Part shown: positions 43,132 to 52,087 of the stretch, in pieces
Numbering within the stretch: the first letter of the stretch is position 1
Layout: each line of letters opens with the position of its first letter
From: Pseudomonadota bacterium
GTDB taxonomy: Bacteria > Bdellovibrionota > UBA1018 > CAIMNF01
Assembly (NCBI GenBank): GCA_027491115.1
Contig: JAIXWV010000011.1
Span: 1-64,000, forward strand
DNA length: 64,000 nucleotides
Reading direction: 5' to 3'
Position numbers and translations under genes: made by a program
Notes under the pieces: generated by a model
Seen by the model: only the letters and a program-made list of their open reading frames with translations
Databases searched by the model: none
What the model was told of the DNA's origin: nothing

Positions 43132-44976
43132 ATGTGCGGAATTGTCGGTTATGTCGGAGAACGTCAGGCCTTGCCCATCTTGCTCGAGGGACTCAAGCGG
43201 CTCGAATACCGGGGCTATGATTCCGCGGGCTTCGCACTTCAGGGGCCGGTGGACTTTGAGATCAAGCGGAACGCGGGCCCGGTCGACGGACTGGTCGAGG
43301 TGTCGAAAGGACTCGGACTGACCGAGAAAGAAGGCATCGCCCACACCCGCTGGGCTACTCATGGTGCCCCGAACGAAACCAACGCCCATCCCCATCGCGC
43401 GGGAGAGATCGTCCTGGTTCACAACGGCATCATCGAAAATTACGCGGAGATCAAGGAACGCCTGACAGCTTCGGGCGTGAAATTCTCCTCTCAGACCGAC
43501 ACCGAGGTGTTCGCTCAACTCATCGAGGCCAAGCGCAGTCGCCTGGCTGAAGATTCTCCTGGAGCGAATCCGGAAACAACCCTGATTGCCGCGATGAAGG
43601 CGGCGATGGCCGAGGTGGAAGGCCACTATGCGATCGTCCTCATGTCGCGCCAGATCCCCGGCAAGCTCTACGGCATCCAGAATGGTGCACCCCTGGTGGG
43701 ATCGACACTGAAAGACGGAGCGCTGATCGCGAGCGACCTTCAGGCAGTCATCCCCCATCACAATGAAGTTTCTTTTCTGCCGAAAGGTGAGATTTTCATC
43801 GCCGACCGTGACGGCATCCACTGCGCCGGCCTGAAAGTCGAGAAAATCGACTGGACCGCCGACAAAGTGGAGAAAGGCGGTTACGAGAGCTTCATGCTGA
43901 AAGAAATCTTCCAGCAGCCCATGGTGGTGGCCGACACCCTGACAGGCCGTCTCCCCTCCGATCCGAAGAGCCCCTTCATCTGGGATCACCAGAAGGCTCA
44001 CGAGGTGCTCTGGAAGAATGTGAAACGTCTCTACCTGGTCGCCTGCGGAACGAGTGCCCACGCCGCCATGGCCGCCAAGTATTTTTTCGAACGCTGGGCC
44101 CGTCTCGACTGCCAGGTCGACATCGCAAGTGAGTTCCGCTATCGGGATCCCGTTTTCGAGCCGGGTACGGTCGTGGGAGTGATCTCCCAATCCGGAGAAA
44201 CCGCCGACACCCTGGCGGCACTCCGTCTCGCCAACGAGCGTGGAGTCTCCACGTTCTCCATCTGTAACGTTCCCAATTCGACGATCGCCCGTGAGAGCTC
44301 GTTCCAGTATCCGACCAAGGCAGGGCCTGAAATCGGAGTCGCCTCAACCAAGGCCTTCACCGCCCAGCTCACCGTGCTCTGTGCACTTGCTCTCGATGTG
44401 GGCCGTTTGCGCGGGATTCAAAGCGCACGGGACACCGAGCAAGAATCGTTTCTCGGCCTCGCCCGACTGCCCCAGGACCTGGATCACATCCTTTCTAGAA
44501 GCGAAGAATTCATCCGTATCGGTGAGACTCTCGGCAAGCAGCGGATCATCCTCTTCGTCGGGCGGGGAACCATGTTCCCCATCGCACTGGAGGGAGCCCT
44601 CAAGTTCAAGGAACTCACCTATCTGCCTGCGGAAGGGTTCGCGGCGGGTGAACTCAAGCACGGGCCCATTGCTTACATCGACCCCGAAGTGACCGTGATC
44701 ACCTTGGCACCCAAAGACGAATGGTATCAAAAGACGGTGTCGAATCTCGAAGAAATCCGTGCTCGAGGAGGACACCTCATCACCCTCGGTACGGAGGGCG
44801 ACCGGGTCCTGGAGGGTCTCTCCGACTCGTTCATTGGACTTCCTTCGGCTGCCTGGGGAACAGCCCCCATCCTGTCCGCGATCCCTCTCCAACTCCTCGC
44901 CTACGGGTGTGCGAGGGCTCTCGATCGGAATATCGACAAACCGAGGAATCTCGCAAAATCCGTCACAGTCGAGTAA
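43132..44976 (+). CDS. glmS: Glutamine-fructose-6-phosphate aminotransferase (isomerising)
   Basis: GlmS makes glucosamine-6-phosphate, the entry to peptidoglycan and LPS amino sugars. The N-terminal nucleophile cysteine is residue 2 (MCGIVGYVG), which fixes the start at the ATG at 43132 rather than the GTG at 43126. Glutaminase motifs include RGYDSAGFA and THGAPNETNAHPH. Two SIS domains follow, with CGTSAHAAMAAKYFFE, SQSGETADTLAAL and GRGTMFPIALEGALKFKE, and the C-terminal PRNLAKSVTVE tail. Length is 614. No glmS ribozyme was seen upstream; only 45 bases separate it from the SNF2 gene. Confidence 0.97.
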   Translation: MCGIVGYVGERQALPILLEGLKRLEYRGYDSAGFALQGPVDFEIKRNAGPVDGLVEVSKGLGLTEKEGIAHTRWATHGAPNETNAHPHRAGEIVLVHNGIIENYAEIKERLTASGVKFSSQTDTEVFAQLIEAKRSRLAEDSPGANPETTLIAAMKAAMAEVEGHYAIVLMSRQIPGKLYGIQNGAPLVGSTLKDGALIASDLQAVIPHHNEVSFLPKGEIFIADRDGIHCAGLKVEKIDWTADKVEKGGYESFMLKEIFQQPMVVADTLTGRLPSDPKSPFIWDHQKAHEVLWKNVKRLYLVACGTSAHAAMAAKYFFERWARLDCQVDIASEFRYRDPVFEPGTVVGVISQSGETADTLAALRLANERGVSTFSICNVPNSTIARESSFQYPTKAGPEIGVASTKAFTAQLTVLCALALDVGRLRGIQSARDTEQESFLGLARLPQDLDHILSRSEEFIRIGETLGKQRIILFVGRGTMFPIALEGALKFKELTYLPAEGFAAGELKHGPIAYIDPEVTVITLAPKDEWYQKTVSNLEEIRARGGHLITLGTEGDRVLEGLSDSFIGLPSAAWGTAPILSAIPLQLLAYGCARALDRNIDKPRNLAKSVTVE

Positions 44977-44993
44977 CGCCTCCGAGTGAATCC

Positions 44994-47900
44994 TCACTGC
45001 TGACTCTGGTGGTAGGCTTTTGCAGGGTCAATGGGTGATGGATCGATACGGAGTCCCAACCTCCCGTCGATCACTGAATCCGGACCGAACCCCACACCGT
45101 AGAGCTGATGGGAGGCTACGACCCTGAGCACCTCGCTCTCTGGGCGCGGCGAAAGCACTGCCTCGCTCAAGAGCTTCCGGTAGCGATCGCGCTGGAACCG
45201 ATTTGCACAAGGGAGAACGGAACTCATCGGATCCATCGGAATCCTGAGGCCGCAGCTCGCTGCGAACGCCAGGTTCTTGAGATTTTCGAGTGCCGGATAC
45301 ACCTCCCGGAGCGCCTTCACCCGGGTCGGTACGGATGAGGGCATCATGGTGACAAATGCTCCACCGTACTTTTCGAGAACCTGCTCGTAACTTTCCGGGC
45401 TTTGGCGAATGGCTTCGACAATCTCCCGGATCACGTGACTCTCCCCATGACTGGCCAGTCGATCCTGTAAACCATAAAGGACGGATCTCCCGTTCTTCAA
45501 ATGTTCAATCGCCGGACCTGAATCCAATCCGAAAAAGTTTCCATAGAGATTCATGAATCGGGCGATGCCAGCAGGCCCGTTCAAGCGGGCAAACTTTTCA
45601 GCGGATCGAATCCCTTCGACCTGCATGGCGTGATGAAGCTCATGTCCAATCGTATAGGCCTGACAAATCGGACTTTGTTGTTTCGAGACCCAGAGGTGAC
45701 TCCGCCCCTCCAACAACTCCGAGGTCCCGGTGGACTTCCTGACAAAACAGGCCCCCGCCCCTCGCCACTCAGGTTTCTCCAGCAATGCGATCTTCCCTGG
45801 AGACATCCGGTCGGTGAACAATTCCCGAACGCCCATCCCGGAGGCGATTGAAAACCGTTCCAGATTGTACCGGGCGTATGGCAAAACCTCGAGAAGGTAG
45901 AGTATTTCCTCCACTCCCCCGCCAGAAGTCCGATCGATGGATCGCTGGATCTCCACCAGGCGCGGAAACCGTTGAAAGTGTTTCTCTCTGGTCCGCTCGA
46001 GATCCCCGGGAGCGGAGTTTGGGGTAAGACCCCAGGCGTATTTCGCCTCCTGAACCCATTCCTCCAAGGGGAACATCTCGAATATCAGTTTCCCTTTTTC
46101 TTCCTCCTGACGGGAGGCCGACCCCTCTGCCGGGGTCTCGATCCAGACGGGACGGGACTCGAGACCCACACGCGTGCTCTCATCGTTGAGCCATGCCAAA
46201 CCCGGACTCCCGGCCCAACGTTCCTCCACTCCGTTCTCGAAACGGGAGAGTAACTTTCGCATCCGCCTCGATTCCAATCGCGTGATCATCCGATCCGGAC
46301 ATCGGGCCCGGACCATCAGACGGAGTAACGGGAGGGCTTTTTTTGAGATCCATCCCCGGGACTCAGGGTGAATGGAAATCCGCTTGAGAACCGCCTCATG
46401 AACCTCTCGATCCTCGCCTCGTTGATCTACTGAGGGATGATGCAGCACGGAGAGTCGGTCGAGTTCTGCTGCCACATCCGGACTGGAACTTTCAATCTTC
46501 ACTGTGTTGAAAACCCACTCCGAACGAGCCCGGTTGATTTTGGAAAAAAAGGACGCAATTTCATTTCGATCGATCTTGGCCTCGACCCGCCTCAACCAGG
46601 AATGAATCACCTCGGGTGCCGCTGGATCGAGGAACGCAGCCACCTCCTTGATTTGAATCGAAAGTCCGAGCAAAATGCCGTAAATCCTGTAAGCGCTCGG
46701 TGAGCCCTGATCGAGCTCCGATCTCAATTGAGCGAGCATTCTCAGAATCTGGATCAGTTGTGCCGCAGAGAAGACCGGCACCTGCTCTACGGGTATCGGA
46801 GACTTCGTCGTGTCCTGAACCGTGGGCCTTCCGGATCCGTTCCTCACTCCGTCATCGACAATCACAAAAGGGGCGTATCCCCCGCCTTTCGAGGTGTTCA
46901 CGGTCGAACTCAAGGCTCCCTTCTCCACCGGAGCGAATCGGACCAGGGCATTGCGGGTCAGCTTGGGCATGGATCCATCACCTCCGTAAAGCACCCACAT
47001 CCTCAAATCCGCGGCCAGGTTGGCAAGGCGGTAACGTTCACCGGAGACCTCTTTCATCGAAACCGGGATTCGAGCGATTCGAACCATCTTCTGATAGGCG
47101 AAGTATCCGGGTCGCTCGCGAACTTCCCGGAGGACACGACTCCGCTCCCGTTTTGGAAGTGCCATGAGCACATGGACCCCGGTGCCCCCCGAAAGATGCG
47201 GTGATTTAACCACCCACTCCTCGGGACTGGCACTCAGTAGCCCTACCGAATCAGGATTCGAAGGCAGGGAATCGGGAGGAAGGAGGCAGGCGGATTCCGG
47301 ATCGAGACCGGCCGCCTGACAGTCACCACGGTAGAACCGGGGCGCGTAACGTGTCAGCACGTCTAGAAGGAGCTTGTTATCGAGGAGACGGTTCAATCCT
47401 CCGACATAGAGTTTTCTCTGATGAATCGCACTCAAGGCTCCCTTCACCCGGAAGACGGATTCGAGAGGAACCGGCCGGCCCGTCTGATCTTGAATCACCT
47501 CGCCCGACAGGGGGTCGTGACAAACCAAGGGTTCGCCACTTTCCTGATCGCGGAGGAGCACACCCTGATCCGGATCAAAAAGCACACTGTCGCTGTTGAC
47601 CCTGGAATAGATCGAAGTGACGATCGGATCGGATCCGTCCACCGAGCGCATCCTGACCCAGCCCGCAGAATCGCGGTACAAATGGGCCGCCTCACAAAGT
47701 GTTAGGCCGGATCTGGCTGCCAGGCTGTGGATCTCCGGTGCTGCAGCGTTCGCCCCACCCGGAGGCAGGAGGATCGCCGTCCCTTCGCGGTAGTCTGTCC
47801 AAGACTCTCCGAGCGATCGATAAGTGGTCCTAAGCAAATCAAAGTGATCGTTATCACAGACCGGACCAACCGACTCCAGAAGTGATGGATCGGTTGCTCT

Positions 47901-48545
47901 CATTCCTTCGAGCAGTACTGAATTATTTGAGGCTCCGGACGGAGACCCTGCGTTGATTTCAAGGAGACGGAATGGAAGTCCGCCTTCAGTCGTTCCGTAG
48001 TCCTCCACCAGAACCAGATCCAGACCCACTTGGTCGAAAAACGGGTATTCCAGCATCACTGGATGATGAAGCTGTGGGATATAGTGGGGAGATTCGCGAA
48101 TCGTCTTCAAGAATCGCTCCCGCTCTGTCGGAGGCAAACTCTGAATAAAAGGACTTTGATCGGGGTTCACTCCTCCGTAAATCTCACGGAGGATCTTCCT
48201 CATGCAGAACACGAGTATCGCGGCGGCAGCCGAAAGCCGGTCAAACTGCGACTTGGGCAAGGGCACCACCGAGGTGGTCACCGGAACAGGGAAAATCTTC
48301 TGTTCTCCGCCTTTCCCCGATTTACGGAATGTCAGGCCCCTGGCCTCGAGGTAACGTGTCAGGCGACGGCTGTTGCGATGATGTTCAAGGGGCGTGCGCC
48401 TCAAAAACGAGGTGACAAGTCCACGAGCATGACGGTGTCCTTGGCCTGTCCCGGACTCAAACAGGTAGTTGGCAACCCGGACCTCTTTCCGTCCAATGAA
48501 GCCTCGATCAGGGATGTACTCGGAATTTCGATTGCGGTCAGTCAT
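44994..48545 (-). CDS. Circularly permuted ATP-grasp protein fused to HELHH zincin-like domain
   Basis: The protein has 1183 residues. Residues about 150-570 match the circularly permuted ATP-grasp group (COG2308-type): HHPVMLEYPFFDQVGLDLVL, LLEINAGSPSGASNN, DNKLLLDVLTRY, WVVKSPHLSGGTGVHVL, DLRMWVLYGGDG, and LTRNALVRF with NTSKGGGYAPF. Such enzymes join amino acids or peptides to acceptors using ATP. Residues 570-870 are unassigned and helical. Near 966-977, IGHELHHAMQVEG gives HExxH in a helix, with E and H further on (ESHVIREIVE), suggesting a zinc peptidase-like domain. I know no described protein with this layout. There is no signal peptide, so a cytoplasmic location is likely. It is divergent from the next gene. 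Confidence 0.8.
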   Translation of the reverse strand: MTDRNRNSEYIPDRGFIGRKEVRVANYLFESGTGQGHRHARGLVTSFLRRTPLEHHRNSRRLTRYLEARGLTFRKSGKGGEQKIFPVPVTTSVVPLPKSQFDRLSAAAAILVFCMRKILREIYGGVNPDQSPFIQSLPPTERERFLKTIRESPHYIPQLHHPVMLEYPFFDQVGLDLVLVEDYGTTEGGLPFRLLEINAGSPSGASNNSVLLEGMRATDPSLLESVGPVCDNDHFDLLRTTYRSLGESWTDYREGTAILLPPGGANAAAPEIHSLAARSGLTLCEAAHLYRDSAGWVRMRSVDGSDPIVTSIYSRVNSDSVLFDPDQGVLLRDQESGEPLVCHDPLSGEVIQDQTGRPVPLESVFRVKGALSAIHQRKLYVGGLNRLLDNKLLLDVLTRYAPRFYRGDCQAAGLDPESACLLPPDSLPSNPDSVGLLSASPEEWVVKSPHLSGGTGVHVLMALPKRERSRVLREVRERPGYFAYQKMVRIARIPVSMKEVSGERYRLANLAADLRMWVLYGGDGSMPKLTRNALVRFAPVEKGALSSTVNTSKGGGYAPFVIVDDGVRNGSGRPTVQDTTKSPIPVEQVPVFSAAQLIQILRMLAQLRSELDQGSPSAYRIYGILLGLSIQIKEVAAFLDPAAPEVIHSWLRRVEAKIDRNEIASFFSKINRARSEWVFNTVKIESSSPDVAAELDRLSVLHHPSVDQRGEDREVHEAVLKRISIHPESRGWISKKALPLLRLMVRARCPDRMITRLESRRMRKLLSRFENGVEERWAGSPGLAWLNDESTRVGLESRPVWIETPAEGSASRQEEEKGKLIFEMFPLEEWVQEAKYAWGLTPNSAPGDLERTREKHFQRFPRLVEIQRSIDRTSGGGVEEILYLLEVLPYARYNLERFSIASGMGVRELFTDRMSPGKIALLEKPEWRGAGACFVRKSTGTSELLEGRSHLWVSKQQSPICQAYTIGHELHHAMQVEGIRSAEKFARLNGPAGIARFMNLYGNFFGLDSGPAIEHLKNGRSVLYGLQDRLASHGESHVIREIVEAIRQSPESYEQVLEKYGGAFVTMMPSSVPTRVKALREVYPALENLKNLAFAASCGLRIPMDPMSSVLPCANRFQRDRYRKLLSEAVLSPRPESEVLRVVASHQLYGVGFGPDSVIDGRLGLRIDPSPIDPAKAYHQSQQ

Positions 48546-48669
48546 AGTTAGACCTCTAGCAAGTCCGATACCGTTCTCAGAAGCAACTGACCGGCACGAG
48601 AAGATCCGTAGGAATGATTCCGTTCCCCTGGGCGGGTCAAAAAGTCACATTAGATCATCACGAAGATTT

Positions 48670-48684
48670 CAGAGTGAAACTCTG
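48670..48684. promoter_or_regulatory. Inverted repeat CAGAGT-GAA-ACTCTG between divergent genes
   Basis: A perfect 6-base dyad with a 3-base centre lies in the gap of about 175 bases between the ATP-grasp/zincin gene and the divergent unknown gene, 36 bases before the ATG at 48721. The position suits an operator for control of the plus-strand pair. It may be chance. Confidence 0.4.
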
Positions 48685-48720
48685 CAAACTTGAACTGTGT
48701 CGTGTTATGTACCGCCTCCG

Positions 48721-50544
48721 ATGAAAAACGAACTGAATCCGATCACTTCAGCGCCTGACCTCGAAACCCTCGTTATGGATATCCTTGCAGACGGAGGGAA
48801 GCGCCGTTTTGATCTGCCCTATTCCGTTGTCTCTTTGTTCCGAAAAAATGAGAGTGCCGGATTCGCTTACTTCGACAAAACCCGACTTACTCACACTTTG
48901 GAGATTCAAAGGATCGGATCAGGTAGGATCGAATTCAAGTGGCTGGATGCAGGGTCCGGAAACACTATTCATCAACGCACTTTTTGGACTGGGGGCGACG
49001 ATGAATCGATCCAAACACGGGTTCTCCAAAAGTTTGAGTCTGCTTGCCCGTTGATCGATCTCCTCTATCGAATGGGATTTGCGGAATATGAAAAGATCCA
49101 AGCCGGTCATGCTGATCCTCGCTGGATCGGACGACTAGAAAAGATCTTTGGAACAATCAACCGTGAGAAGCCTGGACTGCTCAGTTTCCAACAAGGGAGA
49201 GATCTAGATGCTTGGAATAAACTCCAGGATGATCTCGACCGGCTATCTATCAGCCAGATCCATAGCTGGAAAGAACGCCTTTCATCATCAAAAAGACTGA
49301 AAGTGAATTACCGAAACTTCATTCGTTTCAAACAAAGGATTCATCGTTGCGGATCGCTTCGAGCCAGGGCCCTTGAGGCATGGCTCGGCTGGACCTCAGC
49401 CCTTCGGAGATTCTTGAAGCGCCCCGGAGATAATGGAGTCGGAGTCCTCGATTATATTCTCCTGGACCCGATTCGGTGGTTTGGAAAGGTGGTTCGCTCC
49501 AACATGGGTTATTCAATCGCGCTCGCTGTCTACAGCCCTTTCACTTTCTTTTTCATCACTCAGCCCATGAATCCACATGCAATGAGAGCCGTGGAGACGG
49601 TAAGAAATGCCGGACTTGCTATCGTCGAATCGAAAACCGTACCGAGCCGGAAAGCTCCGATTGCAACCTACACAGCGGATGTGGATGAGACAGGCTGGCG
49701 CAAGCGGATGGAGCATTTCAAGTCCATGCAAATCGCTCTCGAGAGTCATCTTGATTACTCAAAAAGGGTCGGGAGACTCGAGGAAATCGAAACCCAACTC
49801 GCCTGGCCTATCACTCTTCAGGGTGCCTGGGACGAGTCCACACGGTACCGACAGGCTCTCGATTATCTGACACGATCGGCAACCGATGACCCATGGAGCA
49901 ACCTGCTGGCATCTGAGAGGCGAAGACTCAGTGACATCAGGATTTATCTGCGCGATCGTATGCTTCGTTTTATTCTCGATCATCGCTACCTGATTCTTGA
50001 TCCAGGATCTGAATTGGGGCCATCTGGACAGGCTGCACGAAGCGCCATCAGCATTTACTCCCGTATGAACGATGCGATCCTGCGGGAGCATCCGACCCTT
50101 CCCATACCTTCGGAATCCGATGAGATCGTCGCAATTGCTTCAAGAGATCCTGCCACTGATCTTCCAAATCCACCGTTCAACCGTGAAGAGCGGTCTCGAT
50201 ACTGGGAATCACTCTATCTCATGCAAAACAGGACCCAGGAGTCATCTAACGCAGGTTTACAGGCATACTGGTGGTCAGTGCGAAACACCGTTTCTGTGAT
50301 CCAGATGATGTTGGCCACACGGAGAGAAGAAATGCTCCTGCTGTCACTCCAACCGCGCCCCCCATCACGTGAACGCACGGTCTTCGAGGATCGGTATCGG
50401 TCAATGCTCCGATTGCTCGATATTGAGTTCCATTCAATTCGTCCTGAACTTTCCACAACTTTACCTGGGGATCAGGAGGCGAGTTACCGAGAAGGAATAT
50501 TGATCGGGATCCGAGAGTTTCTCGTCGAAAGGGAGAAACTTTGA
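48721..50544 (+). CDS. Unrecognised 607-residue protein with one membrane segment
   Basis: I do not recognise a family. From the ATG at 48721 the protein has 607 residues, mostly helical and charged. A single strong hydrophobic segment lies near residues 263-281 (YSIALAVYSPFTFFFI), with about 260 soluble residues before it and 320 after. The N-terminal 90 residues look strand-rich (LTHTLEIQRIGSGRIEFKWL). Aromatic and basic residues are frequent. A GTG at 48697 would add eight residues. No obvious Shine-Dalgarno precedes either. Base use looks AT-richer than in the neighbouring helicase and glmS. Its stop overlaps the next gene's TTG start. Confidence 0.75.
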   Translation: MKNELNPITSAPDLETLVMDILADGGKRRFDLPYSVVSLFRKNESAGFAYFDKTRLTHTLEIQRIGSGRIEFKWLDAGSGNTIHQRTFWTGGDDESIQTRVLQKFESACPLIDLLYRMGFAEYEKIQAGHADPRWIGRLEKIFGTINREKPGLLSFQQGRDLDAWNKLQDDLDRLSISQIHSWKERLSSSKRLKVNYRNFIRFKQRIHRCGSLRARALEAWLGWTSALRRFLKRPGDNGVGVLDYILLDPIRWFGKVVRSNMGYSIALAVYSPFTFFFITQPMNPHAMRAVETVRNAGLAIVESKTVPSRKAPIATYTADVDETGWRKRMEHFKSMQIALESHLDYSKRVGRLEEIETQLAWPITLQGAWDESTRYRQALDYLTRSATDDPWSNLLASERRRLSDIRIYLRDRMLRFILDHRYLILDPGSELGPSGQAARSAISIYSRMNDAILREHPTLPIPSESDEIVAIASRDPATDLPNPPFNREERSRYWESLYLMQNRTQESSNAGLQAYWWSVRNTVSVIQMMLATRREEMLLLSLQPRPPSRERTVFEDRYRSMLRLLDIEFHSIRPELSTTLPGDQEASYREGILIGIREFLVEREKL

Positions 50545-51314
50545 GAGGATCCATCCTGAGCATCCTGATTTTTTTGATTGGACCCCATGCATTTGGTCAG
50601 TCTCCCCGCGAAATGCCTCCAATCAGTGACATTCTGCGTGAGATGCGTGCTTCGTATCTTATTTCCATGCCCGGGGTAGAGGAACCGCTCCTCTACCACT
50701 CCTTTCGTTTGGGCTACCAAGTAAATGAAACCCTGAGGATGGGACTGGGGGGGGACCTTTCTAATTCGGTCTCCTCGACATCCACCACCTGGTACGATCC
50801 CTGCCTCTACGCCGAGCTTCTGTCCACCTCCTCCCCACCAGCACCTTACACCACTCTTTCGATGAGTTTGCCGATCACTCGTAATTCACAAGAGGCTCTC
50901 AGGATCACGAGTATGGTGTTCACGCAATCCTGGTTACTGAGTGGACGACAATCACCCTGGCAATGGGGCATCCAGTATAGTCTGAATCCGGTCTTCGAGC
51001 ACGAGCCCCTTTCCGATGGCGTCCGGGACAGACAACTTTTCTTCGCCTCTATCGGCCACTCGCTCTCCCTCAGGCTAACAGATCACTGGTCGCTTTCATC
51101 CCGGAGTTCATTCCAGATTGAGCATCGAAGACCGGTTTCAGCGGAATCTCCTTTTCTCCAGGTCCCATTTCCGGAATCCCATCAACTCGGCCTCACCTGG
51201 TCTGCAGCCTTGCAAGCGCTCCGGGTCTCAGTCGGAGCCTCCCTGCAAACAGTCTTATTCCACCCAGAAGCGAGGACCTCGCGGATCGGTGGTCATCTCG
51301 CCTTGGGTTTCTGA
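50541..51314 (+). CDS. Secreted barrel-like outer-membrane protein
   Basis: The protein has 257 residues and probably starts at a TTG at 50541 that overlaps the upstream stop (TTGA), with GGGAG a few bases upstream. The signal peptide is RGSILSILIFLIGPHAFGQ. The rest has alternating strand-like blocks (LLYHSFRLGYQV, TLRMGLGGDLSNS, LRVSVGASLQTVLF) ending in IGGHLALGF with a terminal phenylalanine, typical of small outer-membrane barrels. It is coupled to the unknown membrane-anchored protein, which suggests a shared envelope function. Confidence 0.7.
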   Translation: MRGSILSILIFLIGPHAFGQSPREMPPISDILREMRASYLISMPGVEEPLLYHSFRLGYQVNETLRMGLGGDLSNSVSSTSTTWYDPCLYAELLSTSSPPAPYTTLSMSLPITRNSQEALRITSMVFTQSWLLSGRQSPWQWGIQYSLNPVFEHEPLSDGVRDRQLFFASIGHSLSLRLTDHWSLSSRSSFQIEHRRPVSAESPFLQVPFPESHQLGLTWSAALQALRVSVGASLQTVLFHPEARTSRIGGHLALGF

Positions 51315-51321
51315 ATCGGGT

Positions 51322-52086
51322 TCAAGTCCGGATCAAGCGCGTCCAGAAAATCGGTCCCGCACCGGGATAACGATCTGGAAAAATTTGAAATCCGTAACCC
51401 GTTCGCTCGCCTATTCCTTCGGGGACACTGTCCAGATCCAACCTGACCCGTTCGCTTTTCTTTCTGAGCACACGCTCGATCACCCCGTCATTCTCTAACG
51501 GCGAAATCGAGCAGGTTGAGTAAACCACAACCCCCCCTAGTTTGACCGTGAGTAAAGCAGAACAGAGTAGTGAATACTGTCGCATGGCGAGTTGACGGGT
51601 TCGGCTTTCCTTCCATGCCAGCTGTTCGGGATCTTCCAAAAGTAGATGCGCCTCACTCGAACAAGGGGCGTCGAGGAGCACGCGATCGAAATATCCCTCT
51701 TTTTTGAGACCGAAACGATTTGCATCGAATGCGGTGACCCCGACCAGACCCAAAAGCGGCGGTGGAACATGTCCTTCAATGACTTGCTTTAGCCTGAATC
51801 GCCGTGAGGATGAAAGCTCATTCGCCACCAGCTCCCCACGCCCTTCCAGGCCTTCGAGCAATATCAGGGTCTTTCCACCGGGTGCTGCGCAAGCATCAAG
51901 CACCTTATCTCCGGGACGTACCCCGAGGGCTTCTGCAGCACGAATCGAAGCCAAATCGAGCGTATAACGAGAGTATCCACCAAAACAGCTTCGTTCTACC
52001 TTATCCCCCGGCTCGAGAAGCGCCGACCTGAGTCCCGGCCATCTAGGTCCATAAACTCCAGAATAAAACCGATCGAACTCACTCAC
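51322..52086 (-). CDS. RsmB/NOP2-family RNA 5-methylcytosine methyltransferase
   Basis: The protein has 254 residues. The SAM-binding motif is VLDACAAPGGKTLILLE, motif IV is LLDAPCSSEAHLLL with the release cysteine, and motif VI is YSTCSISPLENDGVIERVL with the catalytic cysteine. It lacks the N-terminal NusB-like and C-terminal PUA-like domains of RsmB and RsmF, so it is a compact member, closest in layout to NSUN4-like enzymes. The RNA target (rRNA or tRNA) is not evident. It lies 1 base after the TIGR03663-like gene on the minus strand. Confidence 0.88.
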   Translation of the reverse strand: MSEFDRFYSGVYGPRWPGLRSALLEPGDKVERSCFGGYSRYTLDLASIRAAEALGVRPGDKVLDACAAPGGKTLILLEGLEGRGELVANELSSSRRFRLKQVIEGHVPPPLLGLVGVTAFDANRFGLKKEGYFDRVLLDAPCSSEAHLLLEDPEQLAWKESRTRQLAMRQYSLLCSALLTVKLGGVVVYSTCSISPLENDGVIERVLRKKSERVRLDLDSVPEGIGERTGYGFQIFPDRYPGAGPIFWTRLIRT

Positions 52087-52087
52087 T

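Noticed and set aside
43117-44190. 357-codon frame on the minus strand
   Set aside because: Antisense to glmS; no recognisable family and the composition is typical of a mirror frame.
48546-48720. Short ORFs as a precursor-peptide gene in the divergent gap of the ATP-grasp module
   Set aside because: No frame with a start and ribosome-binding site fits in the gap; frames there run into the flanking genes.
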